Assembly: GCF_016429255.1 (NCBI RefSeq)
Contig: NZ_JAELUG010000045.1
Location: 1 to 45,796 of the forward strand
Origin: Rhizobium sp. ASV8
GTDB lineage: Bacteria > Pseudomonadota > Alphaproteobacteria > Rhizobiales > Rhizobiaceae
Length of the DNA: 45,796 nt
Reading direction: 5' to 3'
The stretch's first letter is position 1, and each line of letters opens with the position of its first letter. The position numbers were made by a program, and so were the translations under genes. Under the pieces are notes generated by a model that saw only the letters and a list, made by a program, of their open reading frames with translations, searched no databases and was not told the DNA's origin. Shown here one piece after another: positions 39,806 through 45,796 of this stretch.

Positions 39806-40506
39806 TCAAGATCGACAATCTCGTCGTGCAATTTGGCGGCGTCAAGCCGATCAATGAGCTGAGCGCCGTGCTGACGGCTCCGGTGGCAGGGCTTATCGGC
39901 CCGAACGGCGCCGGCAAAACCACATTGCTAAACGTGCTCTCCGGCTTCGTTCGGCCGATCCAGGGCACGGTGTCGCTGGGTGAACAGCCGCTGCTGTCGA
40001 TGTCGCCTCTTCAGCGCGTACGCGCCGGCCTGAGACGTTCGTTCCAGACGGAGCAGGTTGTCGAGGATCTGACGGTCGCCGGCAACATTGCCGCGATCGC
40101 CGACCATGTCGTGCCGGTTGGGCATCGGTCCGGTGCCGTGGACCAGGCTTTGACCTTCGTCGGTCTGATGTCTGCTGCCGATCGGCTGGGGCAATCGCTC
40201 AATCTGTTTCAGCGCCGCCTCGTCGAGCTTGCCAAATGCGTGGTCGGCAACCCGAAACTCATCCTGCTCGACGAGCCGGCAGCCGGTCTGACCGAGGAGG
40301 AGGGCAAGGCATTTCGTGAACTGGTTCTCCGCATCCCGGCAGAATTCAGGGCACAGGTGCTGATCATCGACCACGATGTCGATCTAATCCGTTCCATGTG
40401 CAGTGAGACCATGGTGCTCGACTACGGCAAGCTGCTGGCGCTTGGGCCGACCCATGCCGTGCTGGCCGATCCCAATGTGCGTCGCGCCTATCTGGGGGAG
40501 TTCTGA
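39802..40506 (+). CDS. Branched-chain-type ABC transporter ATP-binding protein (LivG type)
   Basis: 234 aa. Walker A is GPNGAGKTT, Walker B/Glu is LILLDEPAAGL and the H-loop is IIDHDVDLI. The signature is degenerate: LNLFQRRLVELAKC replaces the usual LSxGQ, a kind of variation I recall in LivG-like subunits, where the partner ATPase keeps the canonical form. It overlaps LivM by ATGA and ends 1 bp before the next gene. Confidence 0.92.
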   Translation: MIKIDNLVVQFGGVKPINELSAVLTAPVAGLIGPNGAGKTTLLNVLSGFVRPIQGTVSLGEQPLLSMSPLQRVRAGLRRSFQTEQVVEDLTVAGNIAAIADHVVPVGHRSGAVDQALTFVGLMSAADRLGQSLNLFQRRLVELAKCVVGNPKLILLDEPAAGLTEEEGKAFRELVLRIPAEFRAQVLIIDHDVDLIRSMCSETMVLDYGKLLALGPTHAVLADPNVRRAYLGEF

Positions 40507-40507
40507 G

Positions 40508-41224
40508 ATGACTGGCACGTCACAAGTCCATGTGGAAAACCTTGTCGTCGAGCGTGGCGGCAAGCGCGTTATTCATGGTGTTTCCTTCTCGGTGACCGCC
40601 GGCAAGGTTACGACGCTGCTTGGCGCCAACGGCGCGGGTAAGTCGAGCACCGTCATGGCCATGGCAGGCGCTTTGCCGCGTGGCGGTTCGGTGCGCCTCG
40701 ATGGCGCCACGCTCGATGGATTTGCGCCCGATCGTATCCGCCGCGCGGGTCTTGCGCTCGTTCCGGAGGGCCATCGCGTGCTGGGACAGCTCTCCGTGGA
40801 GGACAACATCCTGGTGGCTGCCCTCGATCCCTCGGCCAGTGGCCGCAAGCAAGGGCTCGAGCGCGCCTACGAAATATTTCCCGAGCTTGCCGAGCGCCGC
40901 CGACAATCGGCGTCGGATCTGTCCGGCGGGCAGAAGCAGATGGTGGCGATGGCGCAGGCTTTCGTTGCCAAGCCTCGCTTCATGATCGTCGACGAGCTTT
41001 CTCTCGGACTGGCGCCTGCCGTCGTGAAGCGGCTGGCCGAGGCGCTCAAAATCGCTGCGGCGGGCGGCATCGGCGTTCTCCTGATCGAGCAGTTCGCCAA
41101 CCTCGCCCTTGATCTTGCCGATCAGGCACTTGTTCTGGAGCGCGGACGTCTTGTCTTTAACGGCTCCGCCGCCACTTTGAAGGCGCAGCCGGATATTCTC
41201 CACGGCGCTTACCTTGCCAGCTGA
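40508..41224 (+). CDS. Branched-chain-type ABC transporter ATP-binding protein (LivF type)
   Basis: 238 aa from the ATG at 40508; the frame is open from 40403 but that overlaps the LivG-type gene. Walker A is GANGAGKSS, the signature LSGGQKQMVAMAQAF is canonical, FMIVDELSLGLAP is Walker B, and LLIEQFANLALDLAD is the H-loop region with Gln instead of His, as is usual in LivF. It completes the importer that begins with the binding protein at 36481. Confidence 0.94.
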   Translation: MTGTSQVHVENLVVERGGKRVIHGVSFSVTAGKVTTLLGANGAGKSSTVMAMAGALPRGGSVRLDGATLDGFAPDRIRRAGLALVPEGHRVLGQLSVEDNILVAALDPSASGRKQGLERAYEIFPELAERRRQSASDLSGGQKQMVAMAQAFVAKPRFMIVDELSLGLAPAVVKRLAEALKIAAAGGIGVLLIEQFANLALDLADQALVLERGRLVFNGSAATLKAQPDILHGAYLAS

Positions 41225-41239
41225 CAGGAAGGAGCTGCC

Positions 41240-41956
41240 ATGACGTTTTCCTCCGATCTTTTTGCCGGGCACACGGTCGTCGTCACGGGAGGCACATCAG
41301 GCATAGGTGCCGCCAGCGTGCGGCGCTTTGCCGGGCTTGGCGCGCGTGTCGTGAGTTGCGGTCTCGGCGCATCGAAGGCGCCCGCCGGGCCTCGGATCGA
41401 AAATCATGAGGTAGATGTGCTCGTGCCGGGGGCGCTGGACGCTTTCTTCGCATCTGTCGGGACGATCGACGTTCTGGTTAATTGCACCGGGGTCAGCCGC
41501 GATCGTGGCGAATGGTCGAAAGCCGTGTTCGACGAGGTCATGGCGATCAACCTGACCTCGGTCATGGATTGCTGCAGGCTGGCGCGCTCGCATATGAGCG
41601 CCGGCTCGGCGATGGTCAATATCGCGTCGATGTACTCAACCTTCGGCGCGGCAGACCGTCCGGCCTATGCCGCGAGCAAGGGAGCGATCGTGCAACTGAC
41701 GAAATCGCTGGCGCAGGAATATGCGCAAGCCGGTATTCGCGTCAACGCCGTCGCACCGGGCTGGATCGTCACGCCCCTCAGTCGAGCGCTTTTCGCCGAT
41801 GAGGCCGCTTCTGGACCTATTTTCCAGCGCATCCCCGCCGGTCGGTGGGGTGTTGCTGAAGAAATCGCAGATGCGATCATATTCCTTGCCTCGGATGCGG
41901 CACGCTATGTTACGGGCGCGTGCCTGCCGGTCGATGGCGGATATCTTACCTCTTGA
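41240..41956 (+). CDS. Short-chain dehydrogenase/reductase (SDR)
   Basis: 238 aa. Cofactor loop TGGTSGIG (residues ~15-22), NCTG in place of NNAG, NIASMYS with the catalytic Ser, and Tyr143-x3-Lys147 (YAASK), then NAVAPGWIVTPLSRALF. It is a FabG-like NAD(P) oxidoreductase. It lies 15 bp after the LivF-type gene, with AGGAAGGAG before the ATG, so it is part of the catabolic/transport operon. The substrate is unknown; a hydroxy or keto intermediate after the alcohol/aldehyde oxidation is one option. Confidence 0.9.
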   Translation: MTFSSDLFAGHTVVVTGGTSGIGAASVRRFAGLGARVVSCGLGASKAPAGPRIENHEVDVLVPGALDAFFASVGTIDVLVNCTGVSRDRGEWSKAVFDEVMAINLTSVMDCCRLARSHMSAGSAMVNIASMYSTFGAADRPAYAASKGAIVQLTKSLAQEYAQAGIRVNAVAPGWIVTPLSRALFADEAASGPIFQRIPAGRWGVAEEIADAIIFLASDAARYVTGACLPVDGGYLTS

Positions 41957-41966
41957 GGGTTCTATC

Positions 41967-42911
41967 ATGGCTGCAGCGCTTCAACGTCATGTCGACATCG
42001 CCGGTGGGCGTGAGTTCGCCGGTCTGGCCCGCAATCTCTTCGGCAATGTCCGCCTTGATTTCGGCGCCGCCGATCAGAATAAAAGCCGCATGGTGTCGGC
42101 AATGCTCGGTGCATGCCGGCTGACGCGGTTGGAGGCCGAACGGCATGTCGTTTTCGGTGAGCGCGTCACGGTGGGCCCCGATGATCCGGACGCGATCAAA
42201 CTGATCCTGCAGACTGAGGGTATTGCTTCGCTGATGCAGGGCGGACAGCGTGCCCCGGTGCAATCCGATGCTCTGGTCATCTATGACCCACGTCGGCCTT
42301 ACGTGCTGACCAACAGCACGCCCGTGCGCCAGCTTCTGCTGCAGTTGCCACGGCATGCACTCTCCCATAGCGCCATTGAGCGGCTGTCGACACCTTTTAC
42401 AGCCCATGCAGAGCAGGACGGCATGTGCCGCATCCTGCTGTCGTTGATGGAATCGACCATGCATGAGATCGACCATCTCGATGAAGCCAGGCGCGCTGGC
42501 ATCGGCCAGACCATGATTGATCTCGTTCGCACCGTGATCGGCGGAGATACGCAGCCGGCAAGACCGGTTGCCAATCCGTTGGCTCTGCTGTTGCAGCGGA
42601 TCAAGGAGTTTATCGAAAGCAATGTCGAGCGGCCGGACCTGACCATTACAATGATCGCGCGCCGTATGGGCTGCTCTGTGCGCTATGTCTATCGGGCATT
42701 CGAGGTCGAGTGCCTGACGCCTTCGGACTATATCTGGAATTTACGCCTGGAGAAGGCTGCCGCACAGTTGCGGGATGCTGGAGGCTATGCGGGCGAAATA
42801 TCCGAAATTGCGTTTGCGCTTGGCTTTTCATCAAGCGCACATTTTTCCCGAGCCTTCCGCAACCGCTTTGGTGTTTCGCCGTCGCAATGGCGGCGAGTCG
42901 TCGCCGTATAA
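41967..42911 (+). CDS. AraC-family regulator, FeaR-like (second copy)
   Basis: 314 aa from the ATG at 41967, 10 bp after the SDR stop, with GAGGG upstream. The N-terminal ~190 residues resemble the AraC-binding-like domain 2 of FeaR (SDALVIYDPRRPYVLTNSTP, VRQLLLQLPRHAL). The C-terminal HTHs are ITMIARRMGCSVRYVYRAFE and ISEIAFALGFSSSAHFSRAF. It is the last gene of the operon and the same type as the regulator before it at 32328, so the operon is bracketed by two related activators. Confidence 0.88.
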   Translation: MAAALQRHVDIAGGREFAGLARNLFGNVRLDFGAADQNKSRMVSAMLGACRLTRLEAERHVVFGERVTVGPDDPDAIKLILQTEGIASLMQGGQRAPVQSDALVIYDPRRPYVLTNSTPVRQLLLQLPRHALSHSAIERLSTPFTAHAEQDGMCRILLSLMESTMHEIDHLDEARRAGIGQTMIDLVRTVIGGDTQPARPVANPLALLLQRIKEFIESNVERPDLTITMIARRMGCSVRYVYRAFEVECLTPSDYIWNLRLEKAAAQLRDAGGYAGEISEIAFALGFSSSAHFSRAFRNRFGVSPSQWRRVVAV

Positions 42912-42941
42912 AAGGCGGCCCGACCTTGGGTCCGGCCGCCT
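42909..42941 (-). terminator. Terminator between convergent units
   Basis: AGGCGGCC (42913-42920) and GGCCGCCT (42934-42941), with inner GACC/GGTC arms, form a long hairpin. Read on the minus strand it is followed by TTTTAT, making a rho-independent terminator for the MoaF/SDR cluster. Its far side overlaps the AraC stop codon. Confidence 0.8.
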
Positions 42942-42948
42942 CAACCGA

Positions 42949-43338
42949 TCAACGCATCGATTCTACCACCCGAAGCGTATCGGTGAACTGTTCGAACCGA
43001 CGGATCTTATCCTGTGCCACGCCCCAGACATGCACGACGCGAGCCTTGAATGGCTTGCCCGTCTGCTTGCTGGTGCCCGTGTACTCGCCAATGGCGACCA
43101 CGTCGTTGCCGGCGTCGAGGAGCCGTTCGAGCGTGAACGTGTATCCGTCAAACAGTTGGCCAAGCGCCTGAAAGACGTTCTTGAAGATCTCCTGCGGGCC
43201 GACATAGGTGCCGACGCAGGGAAAACCGTCCATCTCGGTCCAGTGGCAATCCGGAGCGATGTCGGCCAGCATGCCATCCATATCGCGGCGGAGATTGGCG
43301 TCGTAATGCGCCTTCACAATTTCGAAAGCTGTTCGCAT
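42949..43338 (-). CDS. SnoaL/NTF2-like protein (ketosteroid-isomerase fold)
   Basis: 129 aa from the ATG at 43338 (AAGGA 8 nt upstream). A GTG at 43353 overlapping the previous stop (GTGA) is an alternative start that would add five residues. The cone-shaped NTF2 fold pattern is seen: EIVKAHYDANLRRDMDGMLA, DIAPDCHWTEMDGFPCVGTY, YTFTLERLLDAGNDVVAIGE and a sheet ending in VVHVWGVAQDKIRRFEQFTD. Such proteins are isomerases, cyclases or binding proteins, often in catabolic clusters. It is last in the minus-strand cluster, before a terminator. Confidence 0.85.
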   Translation of the reverse strand: MRTAFEIVKAHYDANLRRDMDGMLADIAPDCHWTEMDGFPCVGTYVGPQEIFKNVFQALGQLFDGYTFTLERLLDAGNDVVAIGEYTGTSKQTGKPFKARVVHVWGVAQDKIRRFEQFTDTLRVVESMR

Positions 43339-43349
43339 CGTGCTGTCCT

Positions 43350-44129
43350 TCACACTGGTTCCTGGCCGGGCAGGTAGTAGGTCATCGAGGCCTTGCGGAT
43401 GAACGCGCCGGCCGGGCTGTTCTGGATACGTCCGTCGCCAGTGATGCCCAGGAACTTGCCTGTGGAGCGCATGTCATTGAAATTGTAGAAGAATGTCGAT
43501 GCGACTGCGATCTTGAATTCGCGGAAGGTGAAGATGTACTGGTTTTCGTCGAACTTGTAGGTGGTGGTCAGATCGACGTCGCCATGGCCGCGCTGAACGC
43601 CGACGAGGCATTGCCAGGCATAGCGCTGCGAAGACAGGTACGTGTGCTCGTAGACATGGTTGGGGCTGTAGGTGAAGTGTGCCCGGAGCCCGATCAGGTC
43701 GCGGCTCTCAGCCGGAGCCTGGCCGCTGACAACGCCGCCCTCGATGATGCCGGGACGGAAGATCTGGGCCACCTGCGGCTCGCCGACCGAATCTTTCAGC
43801 TCGCGAACGATCGAATAGATCGACAGGGCGCGGCGCGTCTCAACGTTGAGGATCAGCGTTTCCGCTTCCTTGGCGCGTCCGGCAAAGACGATTTCGACGA
43901 AATAGGTGTTCGGCGCGACTTCGATAACTTCGGCCTTATCCGTGGCGCTGTCCTTGCCGTCGGACCATTTGACGTCTTCCTTGCCAAAGGCAAGCTCGAG
44001 CTTGCGGCCATCGTCGAAGGCGACCTTGTGCGACGAGCCGGCAAGGGCATCCGTCGCCGGCAGGCGGTTCGTGTCGATGCCATAGGCGAACTGATCGTAG
44101 GTTTTCCAATCCTTTGGATTCTGGTTCAT
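43350..44129 (-). CDS. MoaF-like protein
   Basis: 259 aa. It matches the MoaF family as I recall it: an N-terminal half (about 25-120, GSSHKVAFDDGRKLELAF, NTYFVEIVF) and a C-terminal half (about 140-255, SRDLIGLRAHFTYSPNHVYE, HTYLSSQRYAWQCLVGVQRG, YIFTFREFKIAVASTFFYNF). Despite the name, no moa or other molybdenum-cofactor gene is nearby; the first described moaF lies in a Klebsiella monoamine/arylsulfatase region. Here it sits between an SDR (17 bp upstream) and a SnoaL-like protein (downstream), so a catabolic or ligand-binding role is more likely. There is no signal peptide. Confidence 0.8.
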   Translation of the reverse strand: MNQNPKDWKTYDQFAYGIDTNRLPATDALAGSSHKVAFDDGRKLELAFGKEDVKWSDGKDSATDKAEVIEVAPNTYFVEIVFAGRAKEAETLILNVETRRALSIYSIVRELKDSVGEPQVAQIFRPGIIEGGVVSGQAPAESRDLIGLRAHFTYSPNHVYEHTYLSSQRYAWQCLVGVQRGHGDVDLTTTYKFDENQYIFTFREFKIAVASTFFYNFNDMRSTGKFLGITGDGRIQNSPAGAFIRKASMTYYLPGQEPV

Positions 44130-44146
44130 GTGTATTTCCTCCCCCT

Positions 44147-44935
44147 TTAATCCACAAATGCCAGTGTCGGCAGATCGACGGTACCGGCGCCGCCGTCGAC
44201 GGTCAGGACCGCGCCATTGATCATCGAGGCTTCACCCGAAGCGAGGAAGCAGACGGCATTGGCGACATCTTCGGCGGTTGCCGGCTGGCCGAGCGGCACG
44301 TCCTTGGTGACGAGCGCATAGGCTTCCTCGATGCTGTTCAGCTTGTACTTCTCGACGATGAATTCCATCTGCTCGTCGGCCATGGCGGTCGTGACCCAGC
44401 CTGGGCAAACGGTATTGGTGCGAACGCCCTTGCGGCCGTAGTCGCGCGCCAGCGATTTCGCAAGGCCGATGCAGCCGTGCTTCATGGTGACGTAGCCCGC
44501 GGCATCCGGCCCGGCAAAGAGCCCGGCGATCGAGGCGAGAACGACGATATTGCCCTTGTTCTTGATGAGGTGGGGCAGGGATTCGCGCGCGCTGACGAAC
44601 GCGGTGTTGAGGTTGAGACGAACGGCAAGATCCCATGTCTCGTCCGACATGCTGACCGTCGGTCCGACTCCGTGGCCGCCGGCGTTGGCGATCAGGATGT
44701 CGAGCCCGCCATAGGTCTCGACGACTTTCTCCACGGCAGCCTTCATCGCGGCGCCATCGGCAGCATCGGCTGCAACGACAGTTGCGCCGATCTCTTCGGC
44801 AACGCTTCTGAGCGGCTCGGGACGACGCCCGACGAGCGCGACATTGCCGCCTTCCTGGCGGATGCGGCGCGCGACCGCTGCGCCGATACCCGTGCCGCCG
44901 CCCGTAATCAGGGCCGTCTTGTTCTTGAAACGCAT
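44147..44935 (-). CDS. Short-chain dehydrogenase/reductase (SDR)
   Basis: 262 aa behind AAGAGGAGGAAAC. Cofactor loop TGGGTGIG (residues ~10-17), ANAGG, the Ser in LASIAGLFAG, and Tyr148-x3-Lys152 (YVTMK), then NTVCPGWVTTAMADEQMEF. The C-terminus VLTVDGGAGTVDLPTLAFVD is of classical length. It starts the SDR-MoaF-SnoaL unit. The segment VEKYKLNSIEEAYALVTKDV is an insertion-like stretch near the substrate lid. The substrate is unknown. Confidence 0.9.
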   Translation of the reverse strand: MRFKNKTALITGGGTGIGAAVARRIRQEGGNVALVGRRPEPLRSVAEEIGATVVAADAADGAAMKAAVEKVVETYGGLDILIANAGGHGVGPTVSMSDETWDLAVRLNLNTAFVSARESLPHLIKNKGNIVVLASIAGLFAGPDAAGYVTMKHGCIGLAKSLARDYGRKGVRTNTVCPGWVTTAMADEQMEFIVEKYKLNSIEEAYALVTKDVPLGQPATAEDVANAVCFLASGEASMINGAVLTVDGGAGTVDLPTLAFVD

Positions 44936-44997
44936 GTTTCCTCCTCTTGGATTTCTTGAGCATCATGGCCGATGCATTCGCCGGCGTCGCGTCCAGC

Positions 44998-45027
44998 TGT
45001 GCAGTCCGTTTTGACTGAGCGTGCACA
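44998..45027. promoter_or_regulatory. Nested inverted repeats upstream of the SDR-MoaF-SnoaL unit
   Basis: CAGTC-N6-GACTG (45002-45017) lies inside a wider TGTGCA (44998-45003)/TGCACA (45022-45027) pair, 62 to 92 bp before the SDR start. It is a candidate activator or repressor site, implying that the SDR unit has its own promoter apart from the aldolase gene. Confidence 0.4.
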
Positions 45028-45105
45028 ACACGTCCGATCGCACGGCTCCTCCACCGCGTGATTGCTAGACGCCTCCCGCTTGTCTGCAAGAGGCGTCCGC
45101 GGAGA

Positions 45106-45796
45106 TCAGTAAACCTTCGCGTCAGCAGGCGGTTTTGCTGCTTCAGCCTTTTTGAAATCGTCCAGAAGCTTGGTGGTGGCATTGGCGAGAAGCGTGACGT
45201 CATTGCCGATCGCCACGAACGTCGCACCAAGTTCGAGATAGCGCTTGGCGAGCGAAAGGTCGCCGATCAGGATGCCAGCCGCTTTGCCATGAGCCTGAAT
45301 TTTCGCAAGCGCCTTTTCGACCTCCGCCTGCACTTCCGGCGCGCCCGGCTTGCCGAGATAGCCCATGTCGGCGGCGAGATCGGCGGGGCCGATAAAGACG
45401 CCGTCAACGCCTTCAGTCGAGGCTATGGCATCGAGCGCTTCCAGTCCCGCACGGCTTTCCACCTGCAGGAGCAGGCAAATCTCGTCATTGGCTGTCGGCA
45501 GATAGTCGGGAATGCGGTTGAAGGCAGAGGCGCGGGCAAGGGCCGCACCGACGCCGCGCACGCCATGCGGCGGATATCTGACAGCCTTGACCATGGTTTC
45601 GGCCATTTCCCTGCTGTCGACCATCGGGATGAGCAGGGTCTGTGCGCCGATATCGAGCATCTGCTTGATGATCCAGGTCTCGCCGATCGGCGGACGAATG
45701 ATCGCGTGGCTCGCCGTGCCCTTCATCGCCTGCAGTTGCGAGACGAGGAGCGGCACGTCGTTCGGCGCATGCTCGGCGTCGAGCAGGAGCCAATCG
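45106..45796 (-). CDS. HpcH/HpaI-type class II aldolase (start outside window)
   Basis: The frame is open to the right edge, giving about 230 residues. The visible start DWLLLDAEHAPNDVPLLVSQ is the HpaI segment that includes the metal-site Glu; LLQVESRAGLEALDAIASTE and VDGVFIGPADLAADMGYLG follow with the second metal-binding acidic site, and the rest is the TIM-barrel end. Family members make or cleave 4-hydroxy-2-oxo acids, releasing pyruvate and an aldehyde. A 170-bp gap separates it from the SDR gene, with an inverted repeat (45068-45097, GACGCCTC/GAGGCGTC) that has no T-tract. It likely supplies a retro-aldol step to the adjoining cluster. Confidence 0.9.
   Translation of the reverse strand, partial: DWLLLDAEHAPNDVPLLVSQLQAMKGTASHAIIRPPIGETWIIKQMLDIGAQTLLIPMVDSREMAETMVKAVRYPPHGVRGVGAALARASAFNRIPDYLPTANDEICLLLQVESRAGLEALDAIASTEGVDGVFIGPADLAADMGYLGKPGAPEVQAEVEKALAKIQAHGKAAGILIGDLSLAKRYLELGATFVAIGNDVTLLANATTKLLDDFKKAEAAKPPADAKVY

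Noticed and set aside
43350..44129. Molybdenum-cofactor biosynthesis role for the MoaF-like protein
   Set aside because: No other cofactor gene is in the window and the neighbours are catabolic enzymes; the family name alone is not evidence.

Overview
The window looks like a piece of an alphaproteobacterial genome of the Rhizobium/Agrobacterium type. It is GC-rich and packed with ABC importers, LacI/GntR/LysR/AraC regulators and catabolic enzymes. It carries 40-45 bp intergenic palindromes of the GCATCG...CGATGC kind that I associate with rhizobia. I see no ribosomal, tRNA or core housekeeping genes, so an accessory replicon or a catabolic region of a chromosome fits best. This assignment is an inference from gene content, not from a database search.

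Region 1 (1-8985, + strand). The end of a LacI-type repressor gene is followed by two LacI-like operators and an operon: a family-3 amino-acid-type solute-binding protein, a very large permease, a short-chain dehydrogenase (SDR), and a three-domain fusion (APH-type kinase, M23/LytM metallopeptidase fold, class-III PLP enzyme). A third copy of the operator lies in front of a GH42 beta-galactosidase. The set reads as one regulon that may import a galactosylated amino alcohol, deglycosylate it, phosphorylate it and eliminate phosphate and ammonia.

Region 2 (9000-14700). A stand-alone glutathione-independent formaldehyde dehydrogenase is flanked by two terminators. It is followed by an unknown protein with a histone-H1-like Lys/Ala/Pro tail, then an MFS exporter divergent from a LysR regulator.

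Region 3 (14662-22863). A minus-strand oligopeptide importer operon holds a 72-aa unknown protein, a double ATPase, a solute-binding protein broken by one in-frame TGA at a Trp position, two permeases and a cytosolic M14 carboxypeptidase. It is divergent from a GntR/FCD regulator, and a perfect ATTGTT-C-AACAAT palindrome lies between them.

Region 4 (23188-31577). A SetA/B-like MFS transporter, a GntR/FCD regulator and a CynX-like MFS transporter come first. A NUDIX hydrolase, an ArsR-SRPBCC pair divergent from a RibD/DHFR-like reductase, a secreted alpha/beta hydrolase, and a PadR-HAAS-GIN-domain envelope operon follow.

Region 5 (31709-45796). This begins with an HpaR-like MarR regulator and a FeaR-like AraC regulator. 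A long operon follows: aldehyde dehydrogenase, GMC oxidoreductase, a complete branched-chain-type ABC importer, an SDR and a second FeaR-like regulator. Converging on it is a minus-strand cluster of HpaI-type aldolase (cut by the window edge), SDR, MoaF-like protein and SnoaL-like protein. Together these look like uptake and oxidation of an alcohol or aldehyde substrate with a retro-aldol step, substrate unknown.

Recurring themes: each of the three binding-protein genes is followed by a perfect GC-rich stem-loop without a T-tract before the permease, and many regulator genes have a clear palindrome next to them.
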